Origin: Alkalihalobacillus sp. TS-13
Lineage (GTDB): Bacteria > Bacillota > Bacilli > Bacillales > Fictibacillaceae
Reading direction: 5' to 3'
Length of the DNA stretch: 64,000 nucleotides
Assembly (NCBI RefSeq): GCF_019720915.1
Contig: NZ_JAHKSI010000008.1
Location: 1-64,000 of the forward strand
Part shown: piece by piece, positions 48,212-56,626 of the stretch
How the letters are laid out: each line of letters starts with the position of its first letter
How positions within the stretch are numbered: position 1 is the first letter of the stretch
Translations under genes and position numbers: made by a program
The notes under the pieces: generated by a model
What the model was told of the DNA's origin: nothing
The model's database searches: none
What the model saw: the letters and a program-made list of their open reading frames with translations, nothing else

Positions 48212-49075
48212 TTGCAATTGGAAAACTTCGTTGTTGAGAAGGTGAAATCTCAAAATACAAACATTACTAAAACTCAGAAACTTGTTGCTGATTATTTTGT
48301 GAAAAATACTGAAAAAGCTACATATATGACTGCCAACCAAATAGCAAATGAAGTAGGGGTTAGTGAAACTACAGTTATACGATTTGCCTTATCATTAGGA
48401 TATAAGAAGTTTTCTGAATTTCAAGATGAACTCCAACAAGTAATTATTGGAGATCGTACAGTCCATCGACTGCAAAGATCTAATGCCCAAGTGAAAGAGG
48501 AAAGTGTACTCCATAAAAGCTTTAATAAAGATGTAGAGAATTTGGAAAGGACTCTAAGTCAAATTAATGAATCAGACTTTAACCAGTTAGTGGAGAAAAT
48601 CTCTACAACAAATCAAGTAACTGTGATGGGTTTACGTTCTTCTTTAACGGATGCATATTATCTAGGGTTCTCTTTAAATGCAATGTTAGGTAATGTAAAT
48701 TTACTAACAAATGATAGAGGATTAGATTTAGAAACAAGTTTATTGGAAATAACTGAGCAAAGCCTTATTATTGTTTTTACTTATACTAGGTTCACTACTG
48801 GAACTTTAGAAACAGTAAAATATTTAAAAAATGAACATAATTGTACTGTGGTCACTATAACTAACAGTGTGCGTTGTCCGATTATTCATTATAGTGACTA
48901 TGTATTTTTAATGGATATTGATTCCTTTACACCCATGCACTCACATGTCTCCTCTTTTGCGTTTTCAAATGCTGTTATATCAGCAGTAGGAAGTAAACAA
49001 AAGGAAAGAGTGGAGTTCAACCTTAATAAATTGGAGAAGTATTATAATAACGGGAATTTATTTTATGAAAAATAA
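48212..49075 (+). CDS. RpiR/MurR-family transcriptional regulator
   Basis: 287 residues: an N-terminal helix-turn-helix (MTANQIANEVGVSETTVIRF) and a C-terminal SIS domain (VTVMGLRSSLTDAYYLGFSL). SIS domains usually bind phosphorylated sugars, but some members control amino acid genes. The start is TTG at 48212, set by TAGGAGTG at 48197-48204. The frame stays open back to 48179. It probably controls the carrier-cyclodeaminase pair just upstream. AT-rich. Confidence 0.88.
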   Translation: MQLENFVVEKVKSQNTNITKTQKLVADYFVKNTEKATYMTANQIANEVGVSETTVIRFALSLGYKKFSEFQDELQQVIIGDRTVHRLQRSNAQVKEESVLHKSFNKDVENLERTLSQINESDFNQLVEKISTTNQVTVMGLRSSLTDAYYLGFSLNAMLGNVNLLTNDRGLDLETSLLEITEQSLIIVFTYTRFTTGTLETVKYLKNEHNCTVVTITNSVRCPIIHYSDYVFLMDIDSFTPMHSHVSSFAFSNAVISAVGSKQKERVEFNLNKLEKYYNNGNLFYEK

Positions 49076-49349
49076 GTCTGTATAGAATTGCAAAAATGAC
49101 ATACTTCAAGAATCCTATCCTTCTGGACAAGGGCTTAACATAGTCCTGAATATTTGATGGTATTTTACATTACTCAAGATGTATACAAAGTAGTAACTAT
49201 AAATTTCGCTCTTTTATGACGGTTTTTGACTGGATATGGTTCATGAATATAGATATCCTATTTAGTTTCAAGCTAATACCGCAATGTCGAAAGCCAGATC
49301 ATATAGGCGTTTTTAACTCTTATCATTAAGCATTTATTTTACTAAGGGT
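49076..49349. other. Spacer after the RpiR gene
   Basis: No gene, RNA or repeat that I can support. It ends at the partial groEL-end copy at 49350. Confidence 0.5.
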
Positions 49350-49364
49350 ATGGGCGGCATGATG
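49350..49364 (+). other. Partial copy of the groEL 3' end (internal junction)
   Basis: These 15 bases are identical to groEL 28782-28796, and the match is 17 of 18 with three more bases on the left. In frame it would read GMGGMM, the GroEL tail. No other GGM-rich gene is near. It marks the boundary between the AT-rich module and the BCCT module, as expected if a second element inserted at the same target. Confidence 0.5.
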
Positions 49365-49467
49365 GTTAACGTCCAATAACCTATTATAAAGGGGTTTATT
49401 GCCTTATATACTCCCTGAATGACATACCCTTTGTCATTCAAAAGGTAAAATATCATATTTTAGTTAT

Positions 49468-49507
49468 CCTCTCATTAGTTAGCAGAACTTTTGAGAGGCT
49501 TTTTCGT
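49468..49507 (+). terminator. Hairpin terminator before the BCCT operon
   Basis: CCTCTC at 49468-49473 and GAGAGG at 49493-49498 flank a long loop, then CTTTTT. No gene ends directly upstream, so it may be a left-over terminator carried with the junction. Confidence 0.6.
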
Positions 49508-49520
49508 TGTTTTTAATACT

Positions 49521-49548
49521 TTGACAAAGTAGCTTAAAATGTTAACAT
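49521..49548 (+). promoter_or_regulatory. Promoter of the BCCT-TetR-CocE operon
   Basis: TTGACA at 49521-49526, 16 bases, TAACAT at 49543-49548. The -10 overlaps the first palindromic operator. Confidence 0.7.
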
Positions 49549-49577
49549 GAACATGTTCATAAAATGAACTTGTTCAT
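49547..49577. promoter_or_regulatory. Double TetR-type operator ATGAAC-N2-GTTCAT
   Basis: ATGAACATGTTCAT at 49547-49560 and ATGAACTTGTTCAT at 49564-49577 are perfect 6+6 palindromes whose centres are 17 bases apart. They cover the -10 and the transcription start. The TetR gene two places downstream is the natural binder. Confidence 0.85.
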
Positions 49578-49616
49578 TTTAATTGAATATTTAATATCTT
49601 TTGTAGGGGGAAGAGA

Positions 49617-51164
49617 ATGCAAAAAAATAAAATTGATCATTCCGTTTTTTGGCCATCGATAACTTTAATTGTTGTTGCAACGGTTTTATTAGTGGTCTTC
49701 CGTGATACGGCAGGGCCCGTTGTATCAAACATTATGACAGGGATTACTTTCCGTTTAGACTGGGCATTTGAGTTTTTGACGATTGGACTTTTCATTATCC
49801 TTCTTTGGTTGATATTTGGGAGATACGGAAAAATTAAATTAGGTAATGCAGAGGATCAACCAGAATTTTCTCGTTTTAGCTGGGGAGGGATGCTTTTTTG
49901 TGCCAGTATGGGGACTAGTATCATGTTTTGGTCTATCGTTGAACCTTTGTATTATTACACGGGACCACCTTTTGGAATAGAAGGTAAAAGTACAAAGAGT
50001 GCTGAATTCGCAGTCAGTTATGGACTATTTCATTGGGGGATTTCTGCTTGGGCCCTTTACGCACTTCCAGCAGTTGTTATGGCCTATAGTTTCTTTGTAA
50101 GGAAGAATCACTCCTTGAAAATAAGTGCAGCATGTCGAGGAGTATTAGGTAAACATACGGATGGTTTCCTAGGGAAAGCGATAGATGTTCTCGTAATATG
50201 GAGTATGATCGGGGGACTGGGGACCTCTTTAGGACTTGGAGTGCCAATGGTGGCAGCTGTCCTTGGTAACTTACTGGGAATTGAGCCTTCTTTATGGCTG
50301 AATATTGTCATCATCATTATTTGGACTTTTATTTTTAGTTCCAGTGCTTATTTAGGATTATACAAAGGAATTAGAAAGTTGAGTGATTGGAATGTATATA
50401 TGGCGCTAGGTATTGCTTTATTTGTCATTATTGTAGGACCAACACTATTTATCTTATCTTATTTTACCAATAGTTTTGGTCTGATGCTTGATAACTTTAT
50501 GAAAATGAGCTTATATACGGATCCAATCAGAAAAGGAGGATTTCCGCAAGCTTGGACCGTTTTCTATTGGGCTTGGTTTGCAGCTACAGCCCCTTTCATC
50601 GGTATTTTCGTTGCCCGTATTTCAAAAGGAAGAAGTATGAGGGAATTAGTTTCTAATGTTCTTTTATGGGGGTCTGCAGGTAGTTGGCTATACTTTGGAG
50701 TGTTCGGAGGGTATGCTATGGATCTTGAATTAAACACTCCATTGGATCTGACTAGTATATTAAATGAACAAGGTGGACCTGCAGTAATTGTGGAAGTGTT
50801 AAATTCGCTGCCATTATCTGTTGTAGTTTCAATCTTCTTTGTTATTTTAGGCTTCATATTCTTAGCTACATCCCTAGATTCAGCAAGCTACGTGATCGCT
50901 AGTGTGGCGACGAAAGAATTGCACGATCAGGATGAACCTGCTCGCTGGCACCGTTTGCTTTGGGGCATAATACTTTCAGCACTAGCTATTAGTTTGACCA
51001 TAGTAGGTGGTCTGGATGTGGTTCAAACCTCTTCAGTCCTGGTTTCCGTACCAGTATTGATCATGTATGCTTTAATGACCATGTCTTTAGTCAAATGGCT
51101 GAAGGAAGATGAAAGTATGCACATTTATGTAAATACAAAAAACGTACAAAAAGGAAGTGAATAA
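49617..51164 (+). CDS. BCCT-family betaine/carnitine/choline-type transporter
   Basis: Membrane carrier of 515 residues with about 12 helices. The BCCT signature is present: WTVFYWAWFAATAPFIGIF followed by VARISKGRSMREL, and ATSLDSASYVIASVATKE near the end. It carries quaternary ammonium or related zwitterionic compounds, by sodium or proton symport or by exchange. GGGGGAAGAGA precedes the ATG. The tetR start comes immediately after its stop, and a hydrolase follows, so catabolic uptake is more likely than osmoprotection. Confidence 0.93.
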   Translation: MQKNKIDHSVFWPSITLIVVATVLLVVFRDTAGPVVSNIMTGITFRLDWAFEFLTIGLFIILLWLIFGRYGKIKLGNAEDQPEFSRFSWGGMLFCASMGTSIMFWSIVEPLYYYTGPPFGIEGKSTKSAEFAVSYGLFHWGISAWALYALPAVVMAYSFFVRKNHSLKISAACRGVLGKHTDGFLGKAIDVLVIWSMIGGLGTSLGLGVPMVAAVLGNLLGIEPSLWLNIVIIIIWTFIFSSSAYLGLYKGIRKLSDWNVYMALGIALFVIIVGPTLFILSYFTNSFGLMLDNFMKMSLYTDPIRKGGFPQAWTVFYWAWFAATAPFIGIFVARISKGRSMRELVSNVLLWGSAGSWLYFGVFGGYAMDLELNTPLDLTSILNEQGGPAVIVEVLNSLPLSVVVSIFFVILGFIFLATSLDSASYVIASVATKELHDQDEPARWHRLLWGIILSALAISLTIVGGLDVVQTSSVLVSVPVLIMYALMTMSLVKWLKEDESMHIYVNTKNVQKGSE

Positions 51165-51875
51165 ATGACAGGAGGACGTAAAGGGGTTCAAAGAGCCAGG
51201 ATGTGGAAGTATTTTTTAGATGCTGCTACTCAAACGATTGAAGAAGAAGGGATTGATCATGTAACGATACGAAAGATTGCGGCACGTGCTGGTTTTACTA
51301 GTTCTACTGCCTATAATTACTTTAAAGATTTATCCCATCTGAAATTTTTTGCTGCCATGAGGTTCACAAAGGATTATATAGATGAACTGCCTTCGTATAT
51401 GGAAAAAGGTACAAACACCATTGAGAAATGGTTATATTCTTGGGAGTGTTTTTGTAAGCATTCCTTCAAAGAACCTCGAATCTACTCGGTTATTTTTATG
51501 GACGATTTAGGTTATTCACCGGAAGATTTATTAGGTGATTATTACAAAATTTATGAGAGTGAGTTAATCGGATTGCCTCAAGAGATTAAATCGATCATTA
51601 TGAAGCATAACTTTTCTAAGCGTAGTGCTCTGTTCATTCAACTAGCTGTAGAGGAAGAGTACCTAAAGCAAGAGGATGTTGAGTTGATTTCTGACCTTAC
51701 ATTGATGGTTTGGAAAGGGATGATGAATACTTATTTGAATAATAGGTCCAACTTTACAAAAGAAGAAGCGGCCAAACAAACTATCTACTTTTTATCTGAA
51801 AATATTATGAGGTTTGTTACACCAGAGTATAAAGATAAAATTAACTATGTCATACCTGATGAATTCAGTTCATGA
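51165..51875 (+). CDS. TetR-family transcriptional repressor
   Basis: 236 residues. The N-terminal helix-turn-helix is DHVTIRKIAARAGFTSSTAYNYFKD, residues about 30-55, with a ligand-binding helical domain after it. It starts on the base after the transporter stop, so they are translationally coupled. It most likely binds the ATGAAC-N2-GTTCAT pair upstream of the operon and is released by the transported compound or its product (inference). Confidence 0.92.
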   Translation: MTGGRKGVQRARMWKYFLDAATQTIEEEGIDHVTIRKIAARAGFTSSTAYNYFKDLSHLKFFAAMRFTKDYIDELPSYMEKGTNTIEKWLYSWECFCKHSFKEPRIYSVIFMDDLGYSPEDLLGDYYKIYESELIGLPQEIKSIIMKHNFSKRSALFIQLAVEEEYLKQEDVELISDLTLMVWKGMMNTYLNNRSNFTKEEAAKQTIYFLSENIMRFVTPEYKDKINYVIPDEFSS

Positions 51876-51894
51876 CCATAAGGGAGAGAGAGAA

Positions 51895-53949
51895 ATGGTC
51901 TTTAACATAAAAGATTCTCAAAAACGTACGGTAAAAACAGATTTTCCGAGAGAAGTAAAAAAAGAACAGCACGTGAAAATTCCTATGTCCGATGGCAGTT
52001 ATTTAGCAGCCACGATCTGGTTGCCTGAAGATGCACAAACGAATCCTGTACCTGCGATTTTAGAATATATTCCATATCGGAAAAATGATTTTACAGCTAT
52101 CCGCGATTCTGTCCGTCATCCTTATTTCGCTGGACATGGATATGCAAGTATAAGGGTAGACATCCGAGGATCTGGAGACTCTGATGGAATATTGAATGAT
52201 GAATACCTTAAACAAGAGCAAGATGATGCGCTCGAGGTGCTGGATTGGATTACTGCTCAGTCATGGTCTACCGGTTCTATTGGGATGATCGGGAAATCGT
52301 GGGGAGGATTTAACAGCTTACAAGTGGCCGCAAGACAGCATCCATCCTTAAAAGCCATCATCACATTATGTTCGACAGACGACCGCTATGCTGATGACGT
52401 CCATTATCGAGGGGGCAATGTCTTAGCTTCAGATATGCTGTGGTGGGCTTCGACTATGTTCGTCTATAATGCACGTCCTCAAGACCCGAATGTCGTGGGA
52501 GAAAGCTGGAGAGAAAATTGGCTAGATAGACTGGAGAATACTCCTCCTTTTGTTGAGGAATGGATGCGCCATCAGCGAAGAGACGATTACTGGAAGCATG
52601 GATCAGTGTGTGAAAATTATGATGACATTCAAATTCCTGTTTTTGCTGTGAGTGGATGGCAGGATGGATATACAGACGCCGTGCTGCGACTGTTGAAGAA
52701 CCTCCCAAATGAAAGCAAAGGCTTGATTGGTCCGTGGGCCCATGAGTATCCGGAAGTAGCTACACCCGAACCCGCCATTGGATTCTTACAGGAATGCTTG
52801 CGCTGGTGGGATCAGTGGTTGAAAGGCGAGGATACAGGAATCATGGAAGAGCCTAAGATGATCTCATGGATTCAAAACAGCGAGAAGCCTGCTGTCAGTT
52901 ATAAGGAAAGACCAGGAAAATGGGTGGCGGATGACGCCTGGCCTTCTGAAAACGTAGCACCGAAGAAATTATGGATCAGTGATGGGAAATTGAAAGAGAA
53001 GTATGAAATTGTTGAGAATTCGTATATCATTCCTAGCGTGCAAGAACATGGATTCTATACAGGTGTCTTTTGTCCATTTGGTCAACCTGGAGATCTTCCA
53101 TCAGATCAACGGTTAGAAAATGGAAAGTCTGTTGTCTTTACGAGCGAGCCTTTTCAAGAGACTACAGATTTGCTTGGCCACCCTGTTTTTCACGCAGAAT
53201 TGAGCTCTGATAAAGAAAACGCATTGATGGCTGTCAGGTTATGTGATAAAGCACCAATGGGAGAATCGACGCTGATCAGCTGGGGAATGCTGAATCTTAA
53301 CCATAAACGTTCTCATGAGTATCCAGAGAAATTGGAACCAGGGAAAAAGTTCAAAGTATCAGTTAAATTAAATGCTTTAGGACAGGAAATTCCAGAAGGG
53401 CATCGTTTGGAGGTGGCTATAGCTCCAACCTATTGGCCGCAAGCATGGCCTTCGCCTGAACCTGTGCAACTTACATTACATGAGTCAAATGAGACCTACT
53501 TAAGTCTGCCGGTAAGGGAATTTACGGAGGAGAAGGAATTTACCTCCTATTTCGAAAAGCCAGAAACAGCAACAGTTATGGATCGTGAAATTATTCGAGA
53601 AGAAGAAAGGACAAGGGAAGTCATTCACAATCCAATCGATCGCGTTTGGAAATTGGAAGATTTCTCTGATGAAGGAATGCGACGTCTGCCTGAGAATGGA
53701 TTAGAATATGGAAGTAAAAACAAAAATACTTTCACGATTAAAGAAGGGGAACCCTTGTCAGCTACAGTTCGTTGTGAATGGGAGTTGTGTGTTGGAAGAG
53801 AGGATTGGCAAACGAAGCTGGAAGCTTTTTGTGAAATGACCTCTGACGAAACAAGATTTTACTTGACCAATAAGATGATCGCTCATGAAGGAAGCAAGCA
53901 AGTTTTTTCTAAAACCTGGAAGGAAGAAATAGATCGCGACTTTGTGTAA
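51895..53949 (+). CDS. CocE/NonD-family hydrolase (X-Pro dipeptidyl-peptidase S15-like)
   Basis: 684 residues, cytoplasmic (no signal peptide). An alpha/beta-hydrolase domain with the nucleophile in MIGKSWGGFNSLQ, Asp region SGWQDGYTDAV and His in GPWAHEYPE, then the C-terminal jelly-roll of the S15/CocE class. The frame opens at 51814, but AAGGGAGAG sets the ATG at 51895. Members split esters or amides such as cocaine, acyl-amino acids or peptides. Behind a BCCT carrier, an ester or amide of a quaternary amine is an attractive substrate, but this is inference. The duplicated groEL end starts 21 bases after its stop. Confidence 0.87.
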   Translation: MVFNIKDSQKRTVKTDFPREVKKEQHVKIPMSDGSYLAATIWLPEDAQTNPVPAILEYIPYRKNDFTAIRDSVRHPYFAGHGYASIRVDIRGSGDSDGILNDEYLKQEQDDALEVLDWITAQSWSTGSIGMIGKSWGGFNSLQVAARQHPSLKAIITLCSTDDRYADDVHYRGGNVLASDMLWWASTMFVYNARPQDPNVVGESWRENWLDRLENTPPFVEEWMRHQRRDDYWKHGSVCENYDDIQIPVFAVSGWQDGYTDAVLRLLKNLPNESKGLIGPWAHEYPEVATPEPAIGFLQECLRWWDQWLKGEDTGIMEEPKMISWIQNSEKPAVSYKERPGKWVADDAWPSENVAPKKLWISDGKLKEKYEIVENSYIIPSVQEHGFYTGVFCPFGQPGDLPSDQRLENGKSVVFTSEPFQETTDLLGHPVFHAELSSDKENALMAVRLCDKAPMGESTLISWGMLNLNHKRSHEYPEKLEPGKKFKVSVKLNALGQEIPEGHRLEVAIAPTYWPQAWPSPEPVQLTLHESNETYLSLPVREFTEEKEFTSYFEKPETATVMDREIIREEERTREVIHNPIDRVWKLEDFSDEGMRRLPENGLEYGSKNKNTFTIKEGEPLSATVRCEWELCVGREDWQTKLEAFCEMTSDETRFYLTNKMIAHEGSKQVFSKTWKEEIDRDFV

Positions 53950-53969
53950 TTAAGCTAAAAGAAGGGGCT

Positions 53970-53990
53970 GCATGATGTAATCTGCCCCAT
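53970..53990 (+). other. Candidate attachment site, right copy of the groEL 3' end
   Basis: Exact 21-base match to 28789-28809, and 30 bases with two mismatches if the left flank is included. GGGGC and GCCCC flank the core as an inverted repeat. It separates the island from the DUF3967 gene. Confidence 0.65.
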
Positions 53991-53996
53991 CACCTG

Positions 53997-54063
53997 AAAA
54001 ATAGTTAAGCTATTTTTCACCCAAAAAGACTACTTCCTACAGATAAGGAGGTAGTCTTTTTTT
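53997..54063 (+). terminator. Two hairpins after the island, the second a strong terminator
   Basis: GAAAAATAG-TTAAG-CTATTTTTC at about 53996-54018, then AAAGACTACTTCC, loop, GGAGGTAGTCTTT followed by T at 54026-54063. The second has a full terminator form. Confidence 0.85.
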
Positions 54064-54079
54064 ATGTATTACAATTGTG

Positions 54080-54094
54080 TATCGCTTGCCGATA
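54080..54094. promoter_or_regulatory. TATCG-N5-CGATA palindrome upstream of the DUF3967 gene
   Basis: TATCG CTTGC CGATA, 55 bases before the start codon. It belongs to the same family as four sites downstream at 54935-55263, suggesting that the encoded protein binds its own promoter. Confidence 0.7.
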
Positions 54095-54148
54095 TGACTT
54101 GCAATTAATGTCGAAAACCTTCATATTTAAAAGAAAAGGAGGTCCGAT

Positions 54149-54895
54149 ATGCGACGCGATATACAACCGAATGAACGAGCATTCTCTACCAAGGAAGTAG
54201 CAGAAGAAGTGGGAATTGCCACGCCGACTGTCCGTAAGTATGGGCAAATCTTAGAACGGAACGGATACGAGTTTTTGAAAGATGGGGATCGGCGTATCTT
54301 TGTCCAATCTGACATCGGAGCGCTTGTAGCGTTACGCGATACGGACATGCCCCTGGACGATACAGCTAAAGAGCTTGTGGCTCAACAGAAAGAAAAGTTA
54401 CTTAGCTCCAATGAAACAGACATAGCGCTAACCGATACATATGAAAATGTACCGTACGACCCTAATCAATTAAAAGAAGTCTTGAAGTATGTCGTCAATG
54501 AACTCGCAGCGACACGTGAAATGAATGCACAATTGACAAGCGATATGGCGCAGCTTAAAACAACGGTTTCCCGACTCCAGCATGATCATCATGCTATAAG
54601 TTCAAATATCGGAAATTCAGCACAAAAAACGAATGTCAAAATTGAAAATTTGACCAAACAACAAAAGAGTCATTACGAAACATTGATGGAGCAAGAAAAA
54701 ACGCATTATGAAACATTACTTGAACAAGAAAAGCAAAGAAGTGAAGAATTACAACAGGAACTACGAAATATGAGACAAGAACAGATTAAGGAATGGCGTT
54801 TACAGAATGATTTCAACAAACGATTAGAAGAAGCGATTCAACAAAAACCCAAAGGGAAAAGAAATGGGCTTTTCTCTTTATTCAGAAATAAATAG
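54149..54895 (+). CDS. MerR-like helix-turn-helix protein with coiled coil (DUF3967 / RacA-like)
   Basis: 248 residues. The N-terminus is a MerR-type winged helix (FSTKEVAEEVGIATPTVRKY, then RNGYEFLKDGDRRIFVQSD). Residues about 120-230 are a long charged coiled coil containing two near-repeats (HYETLMEQEKT, HYETLLEQEKQ). The basic tail is PKGKRNGLFSLFRNK. This build is that of DUF3967 proteins of plasmids and phages and of RacA, which ties DNA to the cell pole. AGGAGG precedes the ATG. ATATCG-N5-CGATAT palindromes flank the gene on both sides. Segregation or anchoring is inferred; a plain regulator is the alternative. Confidence 0.8.
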   Translation: MRRDIQPNERAFSTKEVAEEVGIATPTVRKYGQILERNGYEFLKDGDRRIFVQSDIGALVALRDTDMPLDDTAKELVAQQKEKLLSSNETDIALTDTYENVPYDPNQLKEVLKYVVNELAATREMNAQLTSDMAQLKTTVSRLQHDHHAISSNIGNSAQKTNVKIENLTKQQKSHYETLMEQEKTHYETLLEQEKQRSEELQQELRNMRQEQIKEWRLQNDFNKRLEEAIQQKPKGKRNGLFSLFRNK

Positions 54896-54934
54896 CTTGA
54901 AGTACCCGTTAAAAGAAATTGTATATCATTTGAG

Positions 54935-55263
54935 ATATCGGCGAGCGATATGTAAATGAAAAACCACTGCTTTAAGCAATGAAACAGTTTAAGCTGGGAA
55001 AACAGAATACATCCATGGTGAGCTGGTCAAAACGTTTGGTCGGTTCTTTTTGTTTTATATCGTCAGACGATATGGCTACGTATATCGAAAGCTTTATCAA
55101 TGAACCTTGTTTCTATGATGCGTGCATGTATATCGCCAGGTGATACAAGCAATCTCACTTGTAATAAAGTAATCTGAAATAAAGATAGTGGTGGCGATAC
55201 ATAATAATTTGGCTCAGATCCACAATCGTAAAACTGTTTTTTATTCGTATCGCATGGCGATAT
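54935..55263. repeat. Array of ATATCG-N5-CGATAT palindromes
   Basis: Sites: 54935-54951 (ATATCG GCGAG CGATAT), 55057-55073 (ATATCG TCAGA CGATAT), 55130-55146 (ATATCG CCAGG TGATAC) and 55247-55263 (GTATCG CATGG CGATAT). Half-sites lie near 55082 and 55193. The arms are conserved while the five central bases vary, which is how a dimeric binding site looks. No gene is in the stretch. The remaining spacer to 55425 has only TCAACAAATT repeated at 55304 and 55326. Confidence 0.85.
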
Positions 55264-55425
55264 GCAAAGAATCTAAATCTGCTACTTCACTATTTTTCAA
55301 ATATCAACAAATTTCCCGAGAAATATCAACAAATTCCGAGGGTAAATCGACATAAATTAATCGTTCAAACTCTTTCCTTAAGTTCACGTTACAAATCAAA
55401 AATGGTGACGCTATGATGTGATGCC

Positions 55426-55833
55426 TTATTGTTCCTGTGATGTTTCTGAAGAATCGAACGTTTTCATAAAGTAGGCGGTTGGAAGAAGAATGCCTATGCC
55501 TGATTGGATAAGCGCAAAAAAACGGGTTATCCCTACTGGAAGCATATCTCCATAACCAACAGATAACATTGTCACTCCGCTAAAGTAGAGCATGTTCCAG
55601 ATGGTCGGTTCAATTGGTTTTCGATCAGTGAGATTGTCTACGAGGATCATCCCTTTTAAAGATAAGAGATAGTACAGAATTCCGAACCCAATCAAAACCC
55701 CGCATAATACGAAAAATAATTTAAGAAATAGAGCTGTGCTGAAATGACTTTTCCGGTAGGTTTTATTTGTGAAAAAATAATAAAGATTAATTACGATAAA
55801 GAGTATCGTCACGCCTACAAGGAAATTAATCAT
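55426..55833 (-). CDS. Two-helix potassium channel family protein
   Basis: 135 residues. Two N-terminal hydrophobic helices, a pore loop with the selectivity filter TMLSVGYGDMLPVG near residue 95, and a final helix. There is no RCK/TrkA nucleotide-binding domain, so it is a bare pore module; gating would need another signal or partner. GGAGGTGATTTACAA precedes the ATG. It is transcribed toward the palindrome array, and nothing links it to the neighbours. Confidence 0.88.
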   Translation of the reverse strand: MINFLVGVTILFIVINLYYFFTNKTYRKSHFSTALFLKLFFVLCGVLIGFGILYYLLSLKGMILVDNLTDRKPIEPTIWNMLYFSGVTMLSVGYGDMLPVGITRFFALIQSGIGILLPTAYFMKTFDSSETSQEQ

Positions 55834-56107
55834 TTGTAAATCACCTCCATACTTGTATTATCTTTTCTTATCATCACTAAACTTCATTTTTTGAGAAGCT
55901 TACCTACAAGTGGAGACTATTCCTGTATGTCGAGATACAAATATAATGCTATCTTCAATAATGATATCGTCACATTCAATAGTATGGATGATGGATTGGA
56001 ATGCTCATTAGAACCAGCAAGGAATAAAAAAATTATCTGCATAATGATCAACTTTTTGGTTAATCTATGACTGCATTAGAAATTGCGGAAATAGGAGGAT
56101 TTTTAAA

Positions 56108-56416
56108 ATGACTAAAAAGTTGATTGCAGTATTTTTTACAGCGACGCTTGTTCTTACATCTCTTGGGGCACCAGCGTTAGCTAATATGGATGATGATAAC
56201 CGGATTATGAATGAAGACAACGACAGGGAGCGAATCGGTACAGGTATCCGTACCGAAAAGGACGGTGACAGAGTTGGCATTCGCGATGCTGATGATCGTG
56301 TTGGAATCCGTGAAACTGCCGCTCCAAGAGATCGAAACTGGGAATGGATCGGCCTAGCTGGTCTTCTGGGACTATTAGGACTTAGAAGAAGAGACGACCG
56401 TAAAGTAACCGAATGA
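56108..56416 (+). CDS. WGxxGxxG-type small exported protein
   Basis: 102 residues. Signal peptide MTKKLIAVFFTATLVLTSLG with cleavage after PALA, then a very acidic, Asp/Arg-rich stretch with the near-repeat RVGIRDADDRVGIRE. Then comes WEWIGLAGLLGLLGLRRRDD, the short helix and basic end typical of WGxxGxxG proteins. The C-terminal helix may hold the protein in the membrane and resembles a sorting tail. Function unknown. GGAGG precedes the ATG, and a strong terminator follows, so it is a single-gene unit. Confidence 0.75.
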   Translation: MTKKLIAVFFTATLVLTSLGAPALANMDDDNRIMNEDNDRERIGTGIRTEKDGDRVGIRDADDRVGIRETAAPRDRNWEWIGLAGLLGLLGLRRRDDRKVTE

Positions 56417-56423
56417 TTTGGGA

Positions 56424-56460
56424 CCCTATACTCCGAAAGTGGAGTATAGGGATTTTTTTG
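56424..56460 (+). terminator. Terminator of the WGxxGxxG gene
   Basis: CCCTATACTCC, loop GAAAG, TGGAGTATAGGG, then seven T. Confidence 0.93.
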
Positions 56461-56504
56461 TTTTAGGTACAAGGATGTCTCGGTTCTATAAAATGTAAAC
56501 TTTG

Positions 56505-56626
56505 GCCGAAATAATGCTGAAAATCGCCGGATTAATAGCTGAATCGGCCGGATTATGACTCGGGACGGCCGGAATACTTGCTAAACTGGTCGGAATCAGA
56601 GCTAAAACCGCCGGATTCTAAGAACC
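56505..56626. repeat. 21-bp-period repeat, GCCGGAATA family
   Basis: GCCG or GTCG starts at 56505, 56526, 56547, 56568, 56589 and 56610, each 21 bases apart. The flanks vary. It does not match the two 21-bp arrays at 25.2 and 25.5 kb in sequence. Confidence 0.9.
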
